Positions 25,340-33,534 of a stretch of DNA of 64,000 nucleotides are shown here, in pieces (within the stretch, counting starts at the first letter, position 1; each line of letters begins with the position of its first letter). The stretch covers positions 1-64,000 of the forward strand of contig JAFIGX010000004.1 of NCBI GenBank assembly GCA_017849455.1, written 5' to 3'. Origin of the DNA: Pseudobacter sp. (GTDB lineage Bacteria > Bacteroidota > Bacteroidia > Chitinophagales > Chitinophagaceae). A program made the position numbers and the translations under genes. The notes below the pieces were generated by a model. The model had not been told where the DNA came from and searched no databases. It saw only the letters and a program-made list of their open reading frames with translations.

Positions 25340-26551
25340 TTATGGTGTCGGCAATCCGTATATTTTCATTTCCGATATATGCATAAATCCTTTAGAAGCG
25401 CCGATATTGCCCCAGCTATCTATATTTTTCCAGGCCATGTATCTTACGGCAGGAGCATCCACGTTGAACATGTATTCCTGTCCGGCGGCGGCAACATCGG
25501 TGTCTGCCTGAGTTTGAGCACCAGGACTATCGCCGCCCGATGGCTTTTCCATCAGGTAAGAGCCCAGCAATACCCAACTACTCGAATCGGTGGGTGTATT
25601 GGTGCCCCAGATCTCCCAGCGGTGAGGGTTACCATGGTCCCATATAAAACCGCCCTGGCGCTGCCAGATCACGTAGCGACTGAGTTTAGCCTTCTTCTTC
25701 AGTTCAAAGGGTATCCAGATAGGTTGGTCTACATACTGATTGGTATGGAAGCCGTCACCACTGGAGATGGTGCCATTGAACATTTTATCGAACGTCCAGC
25801 TACTGAGGTTACCTGGTGTAACCATAGGATCGCCGGATTCGGGTAATGGTGGCCGTTGAGGGATCAGCCAGGAATTCCTTTTATAAGTGGGGATATCCAA
25901 TTCTTCTTCGGGCAATGGTGTAAGCTTCACGCTCATGGTGTCTGAATGGTTATTCCATCTGTCCCTCACGAAGATGCCGAACTTACGTTCAACAGGCGGA
26001 AGGCCGCGTGAGGTGAAATCGCCTTCCGGAAGCTCGGTATACTCCGCATCGCGGGGGATCCAGATACCGGAGGAATCCATCAACAGTTCGATCACCACTT
26101 TGGCCTTATAGATATTCTTGTAGTGAATATTGGGACCGCCGAATGTGGTAGTCACTACAAATGAATTGAAGATAGATTGAATGGCCGGGGGCAGCGGTGT
26201 TACTTTCACTTTTACCGGATCGCCCACTTTTTCTCCGCGGCTCACCGTGAACAGCGTCACTTCCCGTTCACGGGTATCGCCGAATCCTTCCACGACCACC
26301 TCATTATTGAAATAGGATGCACGGGCTTCCTGTTTGATGCCGCTCAGGTCATACTGCGCTTTCACATACAGGAGGTTCCGATCTTTCGGCAATGTATATA
26401 CGATCTTTGCTGCGCCGGGCAGGGGTGTTACCTGCAGGTTGGTGACAGGGCCTGGTGCATTGCCGCTATCCTGCTGAGGTCCGATCACTTCTTCTTTACA
26501 ACCCATTGCCACGATCAGCAGCAAGGTTGCTATGAAGGATAATGATTTCAT
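25340..26551 (-). CDS. DUF4959/DUF5126/DUF5000-type surface glycan-binding lipoprotein
   Basis: The 403-aa lipoprotein (lipobox Cys18, VAMGCKEE) has an N-terminal fibronectin-like domain (PGPVTNLQVTPLPGAAKIVY), a middle DUF5126-like domain and a C-terminal discoidin-like domain (about 240-400: SSWTFDKMFNGTISSGDGFH, MYLxxMEIYG-like end with MHISEMKIYGLPTP). This order is that of proteins that sit on the cell surface next to SusCD and bind glycan. It follows susD 2 after 33 bp. Confidence 0.8.
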   Translation of the reverse strand: MKSLSFIATLLLIVAMGCKEEVIGPQQDSGNAPGPVTNLQVTPLPGAAKIVYTLPKDRNLLYVKAQYDLSGIKQEARASYFNNEVVVEGFGDTREREVTLFTVSRGEKVGDPVKVKVTPLPPAIQSIFNSFVVTTTFGGPNIHYKNIYKAKVVIELLMDSSGIWIPRDAEYTELPEGDFTSRGLPPVERKFGIFVRDRWNNHSDTMSVKLTPLPEEELDIPTYKRNSWLIPQRPPLPESGDPMVTPGNLSSWTFDKMFNGTISSGDGFHTNQYVDQPIWIPFELKKKAKLSRYVIWQRQGGFIWDHGNPHRWEIWGTNTPTDSSSWVLLGSYLMEKPSGGDSPGAQTQADTDVAAAGQEYMFNVDAPAVRYMAWKNIDSWGNIGASKGFMHISEMKIYGLPTP

Positions 26552-26584
26552 TGTACTATGATTTAAGAGTTTTGAATGAAGGGT

Positions 26585-28519
26585 TTACCAGCCTGGATTT
26601 TGTACCAGGTTCTTGTTACGCAACAGCTCTTTCACCGAAATAGGCCAGAGATACTCGCGCAGTGTGAATGTTTGGTTGAACAACAGTACTTCCCTGTTAT
26701 ACGCAGCCGGGTCTTTCTGTTCGATATCCCATCCTTTGATAGGGGCGTTCAATTCGATGTGTGCCCTCTTCCATCTTCTCAGGTCCCAGAAGCGCTGGCC
26801 TTCGAAAGCCAGCTCGATCATTCGTTCCTGTTGGATGATGTCACGGAGGCCTTCTTTATTGGTATATTTCGCATTTTCCCTTGCATATTGCGACCAGGCA
26901 ATTTCCACAGAAGGGATGCCGGCCCTGGCACGCACGAGGTTGATCCATTTGAAGGTTTCCTCAGAAGGGCCACCCACTTCGTTCAATGCTTCGGAATAAA
27001 GCAGGTACAGATCGGCCAAACGCAGTTCAGGCCAGGGGTACGTCACGGTGGTCATGGAACCGTCGTTCTTGGTGGTAGTGGCTATGTTTACCAGTTTCTT
27101 GATCCAGTAACCGGTGATGGAATAGTTACTGATGCCCTGCCTGGCGGCCGATTCTCCTTTGCGGGCCTTTAAGAAGGCGATGGACGCCGTATCGTAGTTG
27201 GCGTCCCAATTGCCATACCAGATGCCCCTGTCGAATGCAAGGCTGGCATAGAAACGGGGCTCGCGTTTGAAATGGAGTAAGGGAGCATCTTCATTTACGC
27301 CGATCTGGAACTTGTCTTCAATAGTTCCTTTTCTCAGCGCAAACCTGTTGGCATAATCCCAGGTGATGTCCTGGTTGATAGGCACTCCATTTTTGGTATA
27401 GAACAGCTCCGCCATTTTGATCGGTGGGGCAATGATGCCTTTGGGCCCGCTGCCTGTTGTAGCAGCTTTGATATTGGCCATTGCATAGCGCTGTATGTCT
27501 GAGGCGCGGCTGGTGGAATTGTGCCAGATCACTTCATGATTGGTGACCTCTTTATCGGTGACGGCTCCACGAAGGTCATATTGCGTTTTGAGATCGCGGA
27601 CTACCATCGGGGTAGCGGCCGTATTATAGCGGTATAATTCATATCCCATCCCGGCGCAGAATTCTATTGCATCCTTACAGGCATCCACGGCCTTCACCCA
27701 TTTCTGTGCATTGTAAGAAGAGAAGAGGGAAACGCCTCTTTTATCTTTCATGCCCACATAATCAGGGTTTCCATTGTACAGCGGGCTGGCAGCAGTGACC
27801 ATAACTTTTGCCTTGAATGCCTTGACGATGGCACGGGTGATGCGCCCCAGGTCAACCGCTTCAGTACCATCTACCCTATCGGGCAACCTTGGATTGGTGC
27901 TTGCCTCATCGAGCAATTGCACCACATAGTTGAAACAACTGTCGAGCGGGTCCCTGTATACCTGTACTTCATCCTTATCGCTTTCGATGGGGAGATTCTT
28001 TTTACCCAGCGGGACCGGGCCGTACATGCGGATGAGGAAGAAATGGTAATAGGCTTTCAGGAATGTCACTTCGGCTTTCCATTGCTCTTTCTCGAAATTA
28101 TCCATGTCAGGGACCTTCCCGATATTATCGAGGAAGGTATTACAGTCGCGGATACCGGTGAACAAAGCCCGGCCGCCATTGGTGCCTTCCCAGTAATTTC
28201 CCAGTGGGTCATTCACGTTCTGTCCGCCCCTGGCGATATTCCAGAATTTCACCCCATCGCCAGACCCGATATCCTTGGAAGGGTACATATACCATACTTC
28301 ATCGGCCGTGGCAAAAGCGGCATTGGTATTGAAGTGGCCGTTGCGGGGCATGTAGGAATAGCAGGTGAATAAATATTTTTCGGCAGACGAACGGAGTGAG
28401 AAGGCATTCTCGATAGTCGCTACGCCGTCCGGCACCACATCGAGGTATTTTTTACAGCTCACCATACCTGTCACCAGGCATAGGGCGATCATTACTTGTA
28501 AATATCTTTTGAGTTGCAT
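26585..28519 (-). CDS. SusD/RagB-type surface glycan-binding lipoprotein (pair 2)
   Basis: Start at the ATG 28519 (MQLKRYLQVMIALCLVTGMV, then SCKKYL, lipobox Cys22); the frame also opens at a TTG two codons earlier. 644 aa, on the long side for the family. C-terminal RagB features are clear: WPELRLADLYLLYSEALNEV, KWINLVRARAGIPSVE, IIQQERMIELAFEGQRFWDL. Lies 20 bp after susC 2, with which it forms the uptake complex. Confidence 0.93.
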   Translation of the reverse strand: MQLKRYLQVMIALCLVTGMVSCKKYLDVVPDGVATIENAFSLRSSAEKYLFTCYSYMPRNGHFNTNAAFATADEVWYMYPSKDIGSGDGVKFWNIARGGQNVNDPLGNYWEGTNGGRALFTGIRDCNTFLDNIGKVPDMDNFEKEQWKAEVTFLKAYYHFFLIRMYGPVPLGKKNLPIESDKDEVQVYRDPLDSCFNYVVQLLDEASTNPRLPDRVDGTEAVDLGRITRAIVKAFKAKVMVTAASPLYNGNPDYVGMKDKRGVSLFSSYNAQKWVKAVDACKDAIEFCAGMGYELYRYNTAATPMVVRDLKTQYDLRGAVTDKEVTNHEVIWHNSTSRASDIQRYAMANIKAATTGSGPKGIIAPPIKMAELFYTKNGVPINQDITWDYANRFALRKGTIEDKFQIGVNEDAPLLHFKREPRFYASLAFDRGIWYGNWDANYDTASIAFLKARKGESAARQGISNYSITGYWIKKLVNIATTTKNDGSMTTVTYPWPELRLADLYLLYSEALNEVGGPSEETFKWINLVRARAGIPSVEIAWSQYARENAKYTNKEGLRDIIQQERMIELAFEGQRFWDLRRWKRAHIELNAPIKGWDIEQKDPAAYNREVLLFNQTFTLREYLWPISVKELLRNKNLVQNPGW

Positions 28520-28539
28520 AGACAATGCTTTCGGTAAGT

Positions 28540-31500
28540 TTAGAAAGTGAGGTTAAGACCAATGTTGACCACTCTTTGTATCGGATATCCAAGACCGTTA
28601 CCTCCCATTTCAGTATCCCACAATTTGAAGGTGCTGAATGTAAGAAGGTTATTGGCATTTGTATAGATCCGGGCTGAGGTCATTTTGAACCTCCTGACGA
28701 GCCGGGGAGGAAGGGTATATCCCAGTTCCACTGTTTTCAATCTCATGAAGGCCCCGTTCCGCATGAACCAGGTGCTTCTTTGCTGGTTGTTGGCATTGAC
28801 CTGTGGGTCGAGACGCGGCCATAGTGCATACAGGTCCCTGTTTTCCTCCGACCAGTAGCTATCAGCATAAGCTTTCAGCAATTGGGTTTGAGCGCCGCCT
28901 GATTTTACGAACGGCGAAGTTCTGGCCACATCGATCCAGAAAGAAGTGCGGGCATTACCCTGGAAGAAGACGGAGAGGTCTATCCCCTTGTATTGCGAAG
29001 CAAAACCAAAGCCGTAAGTGATCTCCGGGCTGGTAGGATGACCGATGAATACCTGGTCGAGCTCCGTGATCTGCCCGTCACCATTCACATCGCGGTATTT
29101 GATATCACCACCCCTTACAGCCCTGCTCCCATCACCGAAGCGCTGAGTGGGAGAATTGGCCACCTCTTCATCGTCCACGAAGAGACGTTCGGCGATATAT
29201 CCTTTCATCTGGGTGAGCGGTTTCCCTACATGTGATAAGTAAGCGGCATCGTATTGCGGCTCTTCATAGAAGTCGAAGCGGTTGGTAGCATACGTGAAAT
29301 TACCTCTGAAGTTGACGGTAAGGTCTTTCCCGATACGATCGGAGTAATCGATCGAGAGGTCGAGACCTTTGGCCCTGGCCTTACCAACATTGGCTTTGGG
29401 AGCATCGCCCTGGAGGCCCATGCTGGAGGGAATGGTGCGGTCCATGAGGATATTGTACCGGCGTTCCCAGAAAAGCTCTGCAATGATCTCCATTTTATTG
29501 AACAGCCCGAGTTCCATGGCCACGTTCGTTTTGGCAGAGGTTTCCCAGGTGATATTGCGGTTGTCGTACCTGTTGATGGCAATACCGTTCCTGCTATAGC
29601 CACCGTCCGTACCGAAACTGGCGCCGAGGGAACTGCTGTTCATGTTGAGGTCCGACAGGTAGAAGAAACGATCATCCTTGTTACCGATGGCATCATTACC
29701 CACAAGACCATAGGTCCCTCTGAATTTCAGTTTGGAAATGGGCAGCTTCAGGGCATCGAACCATTTTTCATTCGATACATACCAACCTACCCCGGCGGAT
29801 GGGAAGAAGCCGAAACGTTCAGATTCGAAAAAGCGTTCCGAGCCATTATAACCGAAGTTGAACTCGGCAAAATATTTATTCTCATAACCATAGGTAGCCC
29901 TGCCTGAGAAAGTGAGGTTCCTGCTGGGGAGTGATGTCTGCAAACTGGTGGCAGTGCCTTCCAGTTGGTGCAACGCCTGGAATACAAGCAGGCCGCTCAC
30001 CTGGTGCTTGTCTGAAAAGAGGCGGCTATAGTTTGCCTGGCCCTGGAAGTTGAAAGTGGAGACCACTTTCTTACCATCCTGAAAGGGTGAATAATCCAGG
30101 AAGTCGGTACCCGTTTCAGGGTTCATGTTCACCAGCGTATACGTGTTGTTGTATTTGTTGTAGCTGCCGATCTTATAGAAGAAAGGATTGTACTGGCGCG
30201 ATACGGCAAACTCGGACCGTCTGTTCGTATTCACCATGGCATTGAAAGAAAGTCCCCTGGTAACGAATGACAAGTCCTGCTTCAGTTCCAACTGTGCCAG
30301 CATGAGGGCTTTCGACTGGTCTTTATACCCTTTCACCATGTCCGCATAAGGGTTCAGGTAAGCGGGGCCACGCTCTCCATCATTTCCGAACATGATATGC
30401 CGGATATATTTGGTGGCATCGTCCTGGGGATAATACGCCGGGAAGCGGACCGGGTTGGCGCGCAGGGCTTTCAGGTATAATTCTTCCCCTCCGTCGAGCG
30501 GGCCTTTGTATTCAGTGAACTGGCCATTCAACCTTACTATACCCTGTGTGGTCTTGGTAATGTTCAATACCACATTCGAACGAAGGATATAGGTCTTGAG
30601 GTCGATATTGTTATTGAAATTATTTCGCTTATCGACTTTCAGTATCCCGTTGTCGATGTTCACGGCGCCTGAAACGTAGTAAGTAGCTACCTGTCCGCCA
30701 CCGCTCACGCTGAAATTGATACGTTGGTTCATGGTATACGTCTTGAACAACATTTCCTGCCAGTCTACTGCCGGAAATGCGTTCGGGTTGACGCCGTTCT
30801 GCGTTTTCTCGATCTTTTCCTGGGTATAAGGAAGGAAGAGGTTATCGCGGGTGCGGTTGGCTTCATTCTCCAGCTTCATATAAGTGATAGGGTCTGCCAG
30901 TTTCACCGTTTGGGTGGGCATAGACCAGGAATTCTCCACGCGGAAATTGAGCTTGGGTTTTCCCTGTTTACCTTCCTTGGTGGTAACGAGGATCACACCG
31001 TTGGCGCCACGGGCGCCATAGAGGGCGGTAGCCGTAGCATCTTTCATGATCGAGAAGCTGGCGATATCGTCCGGTTGGAGACGGGCCAGTTCTTCCGTGG
31101 TATATTCCACGTTGTCGATCAGGATCAGCGGGTCTTTTTTATATCCGAAAGTAGTGACGCCGCGAATGAAGAACTCCGCATTATCGCGGCCAGGCTCACC
31201 TGAACGCTGGTAGCCGATCACACCGGCCAGGCGGCCTGCGAGCGCAGTAGTAAGGTTACTGGAAGGGATCTTCAGTTCGCCGGGAGAAATAGTAGTCACG
31301 GAGCCGACCACCTCTTTCTTTTTCTGCTTACCATAAGCTACCACCACTACATCGTCGAGGTTGCTATTGGCCCGTTTCATCACTACGTTGACCACCTCCC
31401 GGTTACGGACGGAGATCTCCTGGTTATCATAGCCCACCATACTAAACACCAGTATCGCGTTGTCGTCGGGAACAGTGAGGATGTATTTTCCGTTCAGGTC

Positions 31501-31803
31501 GGTTGTGGTGCCTACATTGTCTTTCCCTTTTAAGGAGACAGATACCCCGGGCAAGGGGCCTGCGGAATCGGACACAAGTCCTCTAACTTCTTTGGATATA
31601 CGATTTTTTAGCAGATCGGCCAGGGCAGAGGCTTTGGGGCTGCCTGGCCCGGACGCCGGCCTCTCTTCGGCGGCCGGATTTGCAGCGATCGGCCTGTCTG
31701 TTTTTTCAGAAAGACCGTCCTGTGCGGAACTCACGCAAACAGCTCCCAGGGAGCAACAGCAGGCGAGTAAGAACTTCGACGTTTTAAGTAATTTTCCAGT
31801 CAT
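28540..31803 (-). CDS. SusC/RagA-type TonB-dependent transporter (pair 2)
   Basis: Start at 31803 (MTGKLLKTSKFLLACCCSLG) with a signal peptide ending VSSAQ; the 24 codons further upstream do not add a credible signal. 1087 aa. Between the signal peptide and the carboxypeptidase-like domain (VRGLVSDSAGPLPGVSVSLK) there is a low-complexity linker of about 60 residues rich in Ala, Pro and Ser, which the other two SusC proteins lack. Then DDVVVVAYGKQKKKEVVGSV (TonB box region), plug and barrel. No STN domain. Heads a unit with susD 2 and two lipoproteins. Confidence 0.94.
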   Translation of the reverse strand: MTGKLLKTSKFLLACCCSLGAVCVSSAQDGLSEKTDRPIAANPAAEERPASGPGSPKASALADLLKNRISKEVRGLVSDSAGPLPGVSVSLKGKDNVGTTTDLNGKYILTVPDDNAILVFSMVGYDNQEISVRNREVVNVVMKRANSNLDDVVVVAYGKQKKKEVVGSVTTISPGELKIPSSNLTTALAGRLAGVIGYQRSGEPGRDNAEFFIRGVTTFGYKKDPLILIDNVEYTTEELARLQPDDIASFSIMKDATATALYGARGANGVILVTTKEGKQGKPKLNFRVENSWSMPTQTVKLADPITYMKLENEANRTRDNLFLPYTQEKIEKTQNGVNPNAFPAVDWQEMLFKTYTMNQRINFSVSGGGQVATYYVSGAVNIDNGILKVDKRNNFNNNIDLKTYILRSNVVLNITKTTQGIVRLNGQFTEYKGPLDGGEELYLKALRANPVRFPAYYPQDDATKYIRHIMFGNDGERGPAYLNPYADMVKGYKDQSKALMLAQLELKQDLSFVTRGLSFNAMVNTNRRSEFAVSRQYNPFFYKIGSYNKYNNTYTLVNMNPETGTDFLDYSPFQDGKKVVSTFNFQGQANYSRLFSDKHQVSGLLVFQALHQLEGTATSLQTSLPSRNLTFSGRATYGYENKYFAEFNFGYNGSERFFESERFGFFPSAGVGWYVSNEKWFDALKLPISKLKFRGTYGLVGNDAIGNKDDRFFYLSDLNMNSSSLGASFGTDGGYSRNGIAINRYDNRNITWETSAKTNVAMELGLFNKMEIIAELFWERRYNILMDRTIPSSMGLQGDAPKANVGKARAKGLDLSIDYSDRIGKDLTVNFRGNFTYATNRFDFYEEPQYDAAYLSHVGKPLTQMKGYIAERLFVDDEEVANSPTQRFGDGSRAVRGGDIKYRDVNGDGQITELDQVFIGHPTSPEITYGFGFASQYKGIDLSVFFQGNARTSFWIDVARTSPFVKSGGAQTQLLKAYADSYWSEENRDLYALWPRLDPQVNANNQQRSTWFMRNGAFMRLKTVELGYTLPPRLVRRFKMTSARIYTNANNLLTFSTFKLWDTEMGGNGLGYPIQRVVNIGLNLTF

Positions 31804-31901
31804 AACAGTTGCATTTGGTAGTACTCGGGTTTTGTGAAAATTATTGGGAGAATAGCAGAAAAGGAGTATATGCATCTATAAAAGCGTTATATAAAGATGC
31901 T

Positions 31902-31922
31902 CATATAGCTTAATGCTATATG
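31902..31922. promoter_or_regulatory. inverted repeat about 100 bp upstream of susC 2
   Basis: CATATAGC and GCTATATG are perfect 8-bp arms around TTAAT. The position fits an operator or leader hairpin of the susC 2 transcript; no regulator is known. Confidence 0.35.
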
Positions 31923-32085
31923 TTCCGGCATCTCAATATTTCGATTGTCTACAGGATCAATCCTTTGCACAAGCTGCACGGGCGGTCTTTACTTCGCCTG
32001 CGAAATTCAACGGCATCGATAATAAGAGGGATTACTGGACAGGAATGCGGAGGACCTTTGTAAAATAAATTGCTTTTCATTTGGC

Positions 32086-32102
32086 AGCGTTTTGGTAACG
32101 CT
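32086..32102. promoter_or_regulatory. possible LacI-type operator upstream of susC 2
   Basis: AGCGTT and AACGCT form perfect 6-bp arms around TTGGT. The sequence GCGTTTTGGTAACGC loosely resembles the palindrome at 1158-1171, so the same type of regulator is imaginable, though the centre differs. It lies about 285 bp before the susC 2 start. Confidence 0.3.
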
Positions 32103-32215
32103 AAACAACTGACTATTTACCGACCTGCGAACGGGTGAATTTGCTTTTGATTAAACTATTTTGGCTTAAGAAAGGGAGAAAAGAGCTTTTTTATGCCACT
32201 GGGGCGCAGGGGTTG

Positions 32216-32323
32216 GTTGACAGGTTGATAAGTTGATAGGTTGACAAGGAAGTCTCCGAATTGCGGTTATTCCCTTATCAACCTATCAACTTGTCAACCT
32301 ATCAACTTATCAACCTGTCAACC
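32216..32323. repeat. octamer-built inverted repeat, copy B
   Basis: The largest copy: four left units (GTTGACAG GTTGATAA, then GTTGATAG GTTGACAA), a core with TCTCCGAATTGCGG, and six right units (TTATCAAC CTATCAAC TTGT..., ending CTGTCAACC). It lies directly after the GH88 stop codon (6 bp away). Confidence 0.85.
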
Positions 32324-32328
32324 ACAAC

Positions 32329-33528
32329 TTATTTCCAGAGAGATTTTTTCTCTTTTAATCGCTTATACCTGAGTAGGGCTTCGAGGTAATAATAATCGGC
32401 ATAGCAGAGGGGCACGTCTACTTCACTGTTGGAAGGCTTCGAGCCGGTGCTGTGCAGGAGAATGAACCCTTTGCTGGCGCCTATGGGTGAGCGGTATTTG
32501 TCGGTCAGTGAACCCAGTATCCTGTTGGCCACGCCACGATAAATAGCGCCCTTCTTACTGTATGTGCTCAACTCATACAGCCCTGATGCGATCACAGCCG
32601 CTGCCGATGCGTCCCGTGGCTCATTGGGGATGCCGGGCGCATCGAAGTCATAGTAGGGCACCAGATCTTTCGGCATATTCCTGTTATTGAGGATGAATTG
32701 CGCAATATGTTCCGCCTGTTCGAGATACTTTTTGTCGTGGGTGAACCGGTAGCACATAGTGTAACCATACAACCCCCAGGCCTGTCCGCGTGACCAGGCC
32801 GATTCATGGCTATACCCCTGGTGCGTATTCTTTTTCACCACTTTACCAGTGAGGGAATCATAGTCGATCACATGATAGGAACTGTAATCCGGGCGGAAAT
32901 GGTTCTTCATGGTCGTGTTCGCATGAGAAACAGCTATTTTGTAAAAAGAGGAATCGCCGCTGAATTTAGTAGCGGCAAAAAGCAGTTCGAGGTTCATCAT
33001 GTTATCGATGATAACAGGAAAACCCCATTTATCGCGGCTATGGTCCCACGACCGGATACATCCCACAGCAGGATTGAACCTGGTGGAAAGGGTTTTGGCC
33101 GATTGGATGATCACCTCCCTGTATTTCGGATCATGGGTGATCCGGTAGCCCGTACCAAAACTGCAATATACTTTGAAGCCCATATCGTGTGTACCGGCAT
33201 TCGTTTTTTCCCGCTCGATCTTGGCCGTGAACTGTTGCGCTTCTTCTTTCCAATGTTCTTTACCGGTGTATTCATACAGGAACCATAGTTCACCCGGAAA
33301 AAAACCGCTGGTCCAGTCCCGGGAAGCCACCAGCCTCAGGTTCCCGCTGCTATCCAGTGTACGTGGGGATACCAGGTCTTTCTTGTCCGACTGCACCTGC
33401 GGGATCTCTTTCAGCATCCATTCTGTTTGCTTGACTGCATCGGAGAAGACAGTCGGGAGGTTCACTGTCTGTGCCACTACAGCCCCCTGAAACAGCAAAG
33501 CGCCTAACAATCCAATAGCATATTTCAT
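32329..33528 (-). CDS. GH88 unsaturated glucuronyl hydrolase
   Basis: Removes 4,5-unsaturated uronic acid from lyase products by hydrating the double bond. The 399-aa protein has a signal peptide ending VVAQ and an (alpha/alpha)6 barrel. The two catalytic Asp positions are seen in GTHDMGFKVYCS (Asp115) and VIIDNMMNLELL (Asp175); RDWTSGFFPGELWFLYEY, SRGQAWGLYGYTMCYR and EPRDASAAAVIASGLYEL support GH88. It acts after the lyase-family gene two positions upstream. It starts 6 bp after the fusion gene. Confidence 0.92.
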   Translation of the reverse strand: MKYAIGLLGALLFQGAVVAQTVNLPTVFSDAVKQTEWMLKEIPQVQSDKKDLVSPRTLDSSGNLRLVASRDWTSGFFPGELWFLYEYTGKEHWKEEAQQFTAKIEREKTNAGTHDMGFKVYCSFGTGYRITHDPKYREVIIQSAKTLSTRFNPAVGCIRSWDHSRDKWGFPVIIDNMMNLELLFAATKFSGDSSFYKIAVSHANTTMKNHFRPDYSSYHVIDYDSLTGKVVKKNTHQGYSHESAWSRGQAWGLYGYTMCYRFTHDKKYLEQAEHIAQFILNNRNMPKDLVPYYDFDAPGIPNEPRDASAAAVIASGLYELSTYSKKGAIYRGVANRILGSLTDKYRSPIGASKGFILLHSTGSKPSNSEVDVPLCYADYYYLEALLRYKRLKEKKSLWK

Positions 33529-33534
33529 TGGTCT

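Larger units (their letters stand above)
31804..32328. other. 525-bp non-coding region between GH88 and susC 2
   Basis: No convincing gene was found. It should contain the promoter of susC 2 (minus strand), but no exact TAnnTTTG was found there. It holds two small inverted repeats (31902-31922 and 32086-32102) and octamer repeat copy B (32216-32323). Confidence 0.6.
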
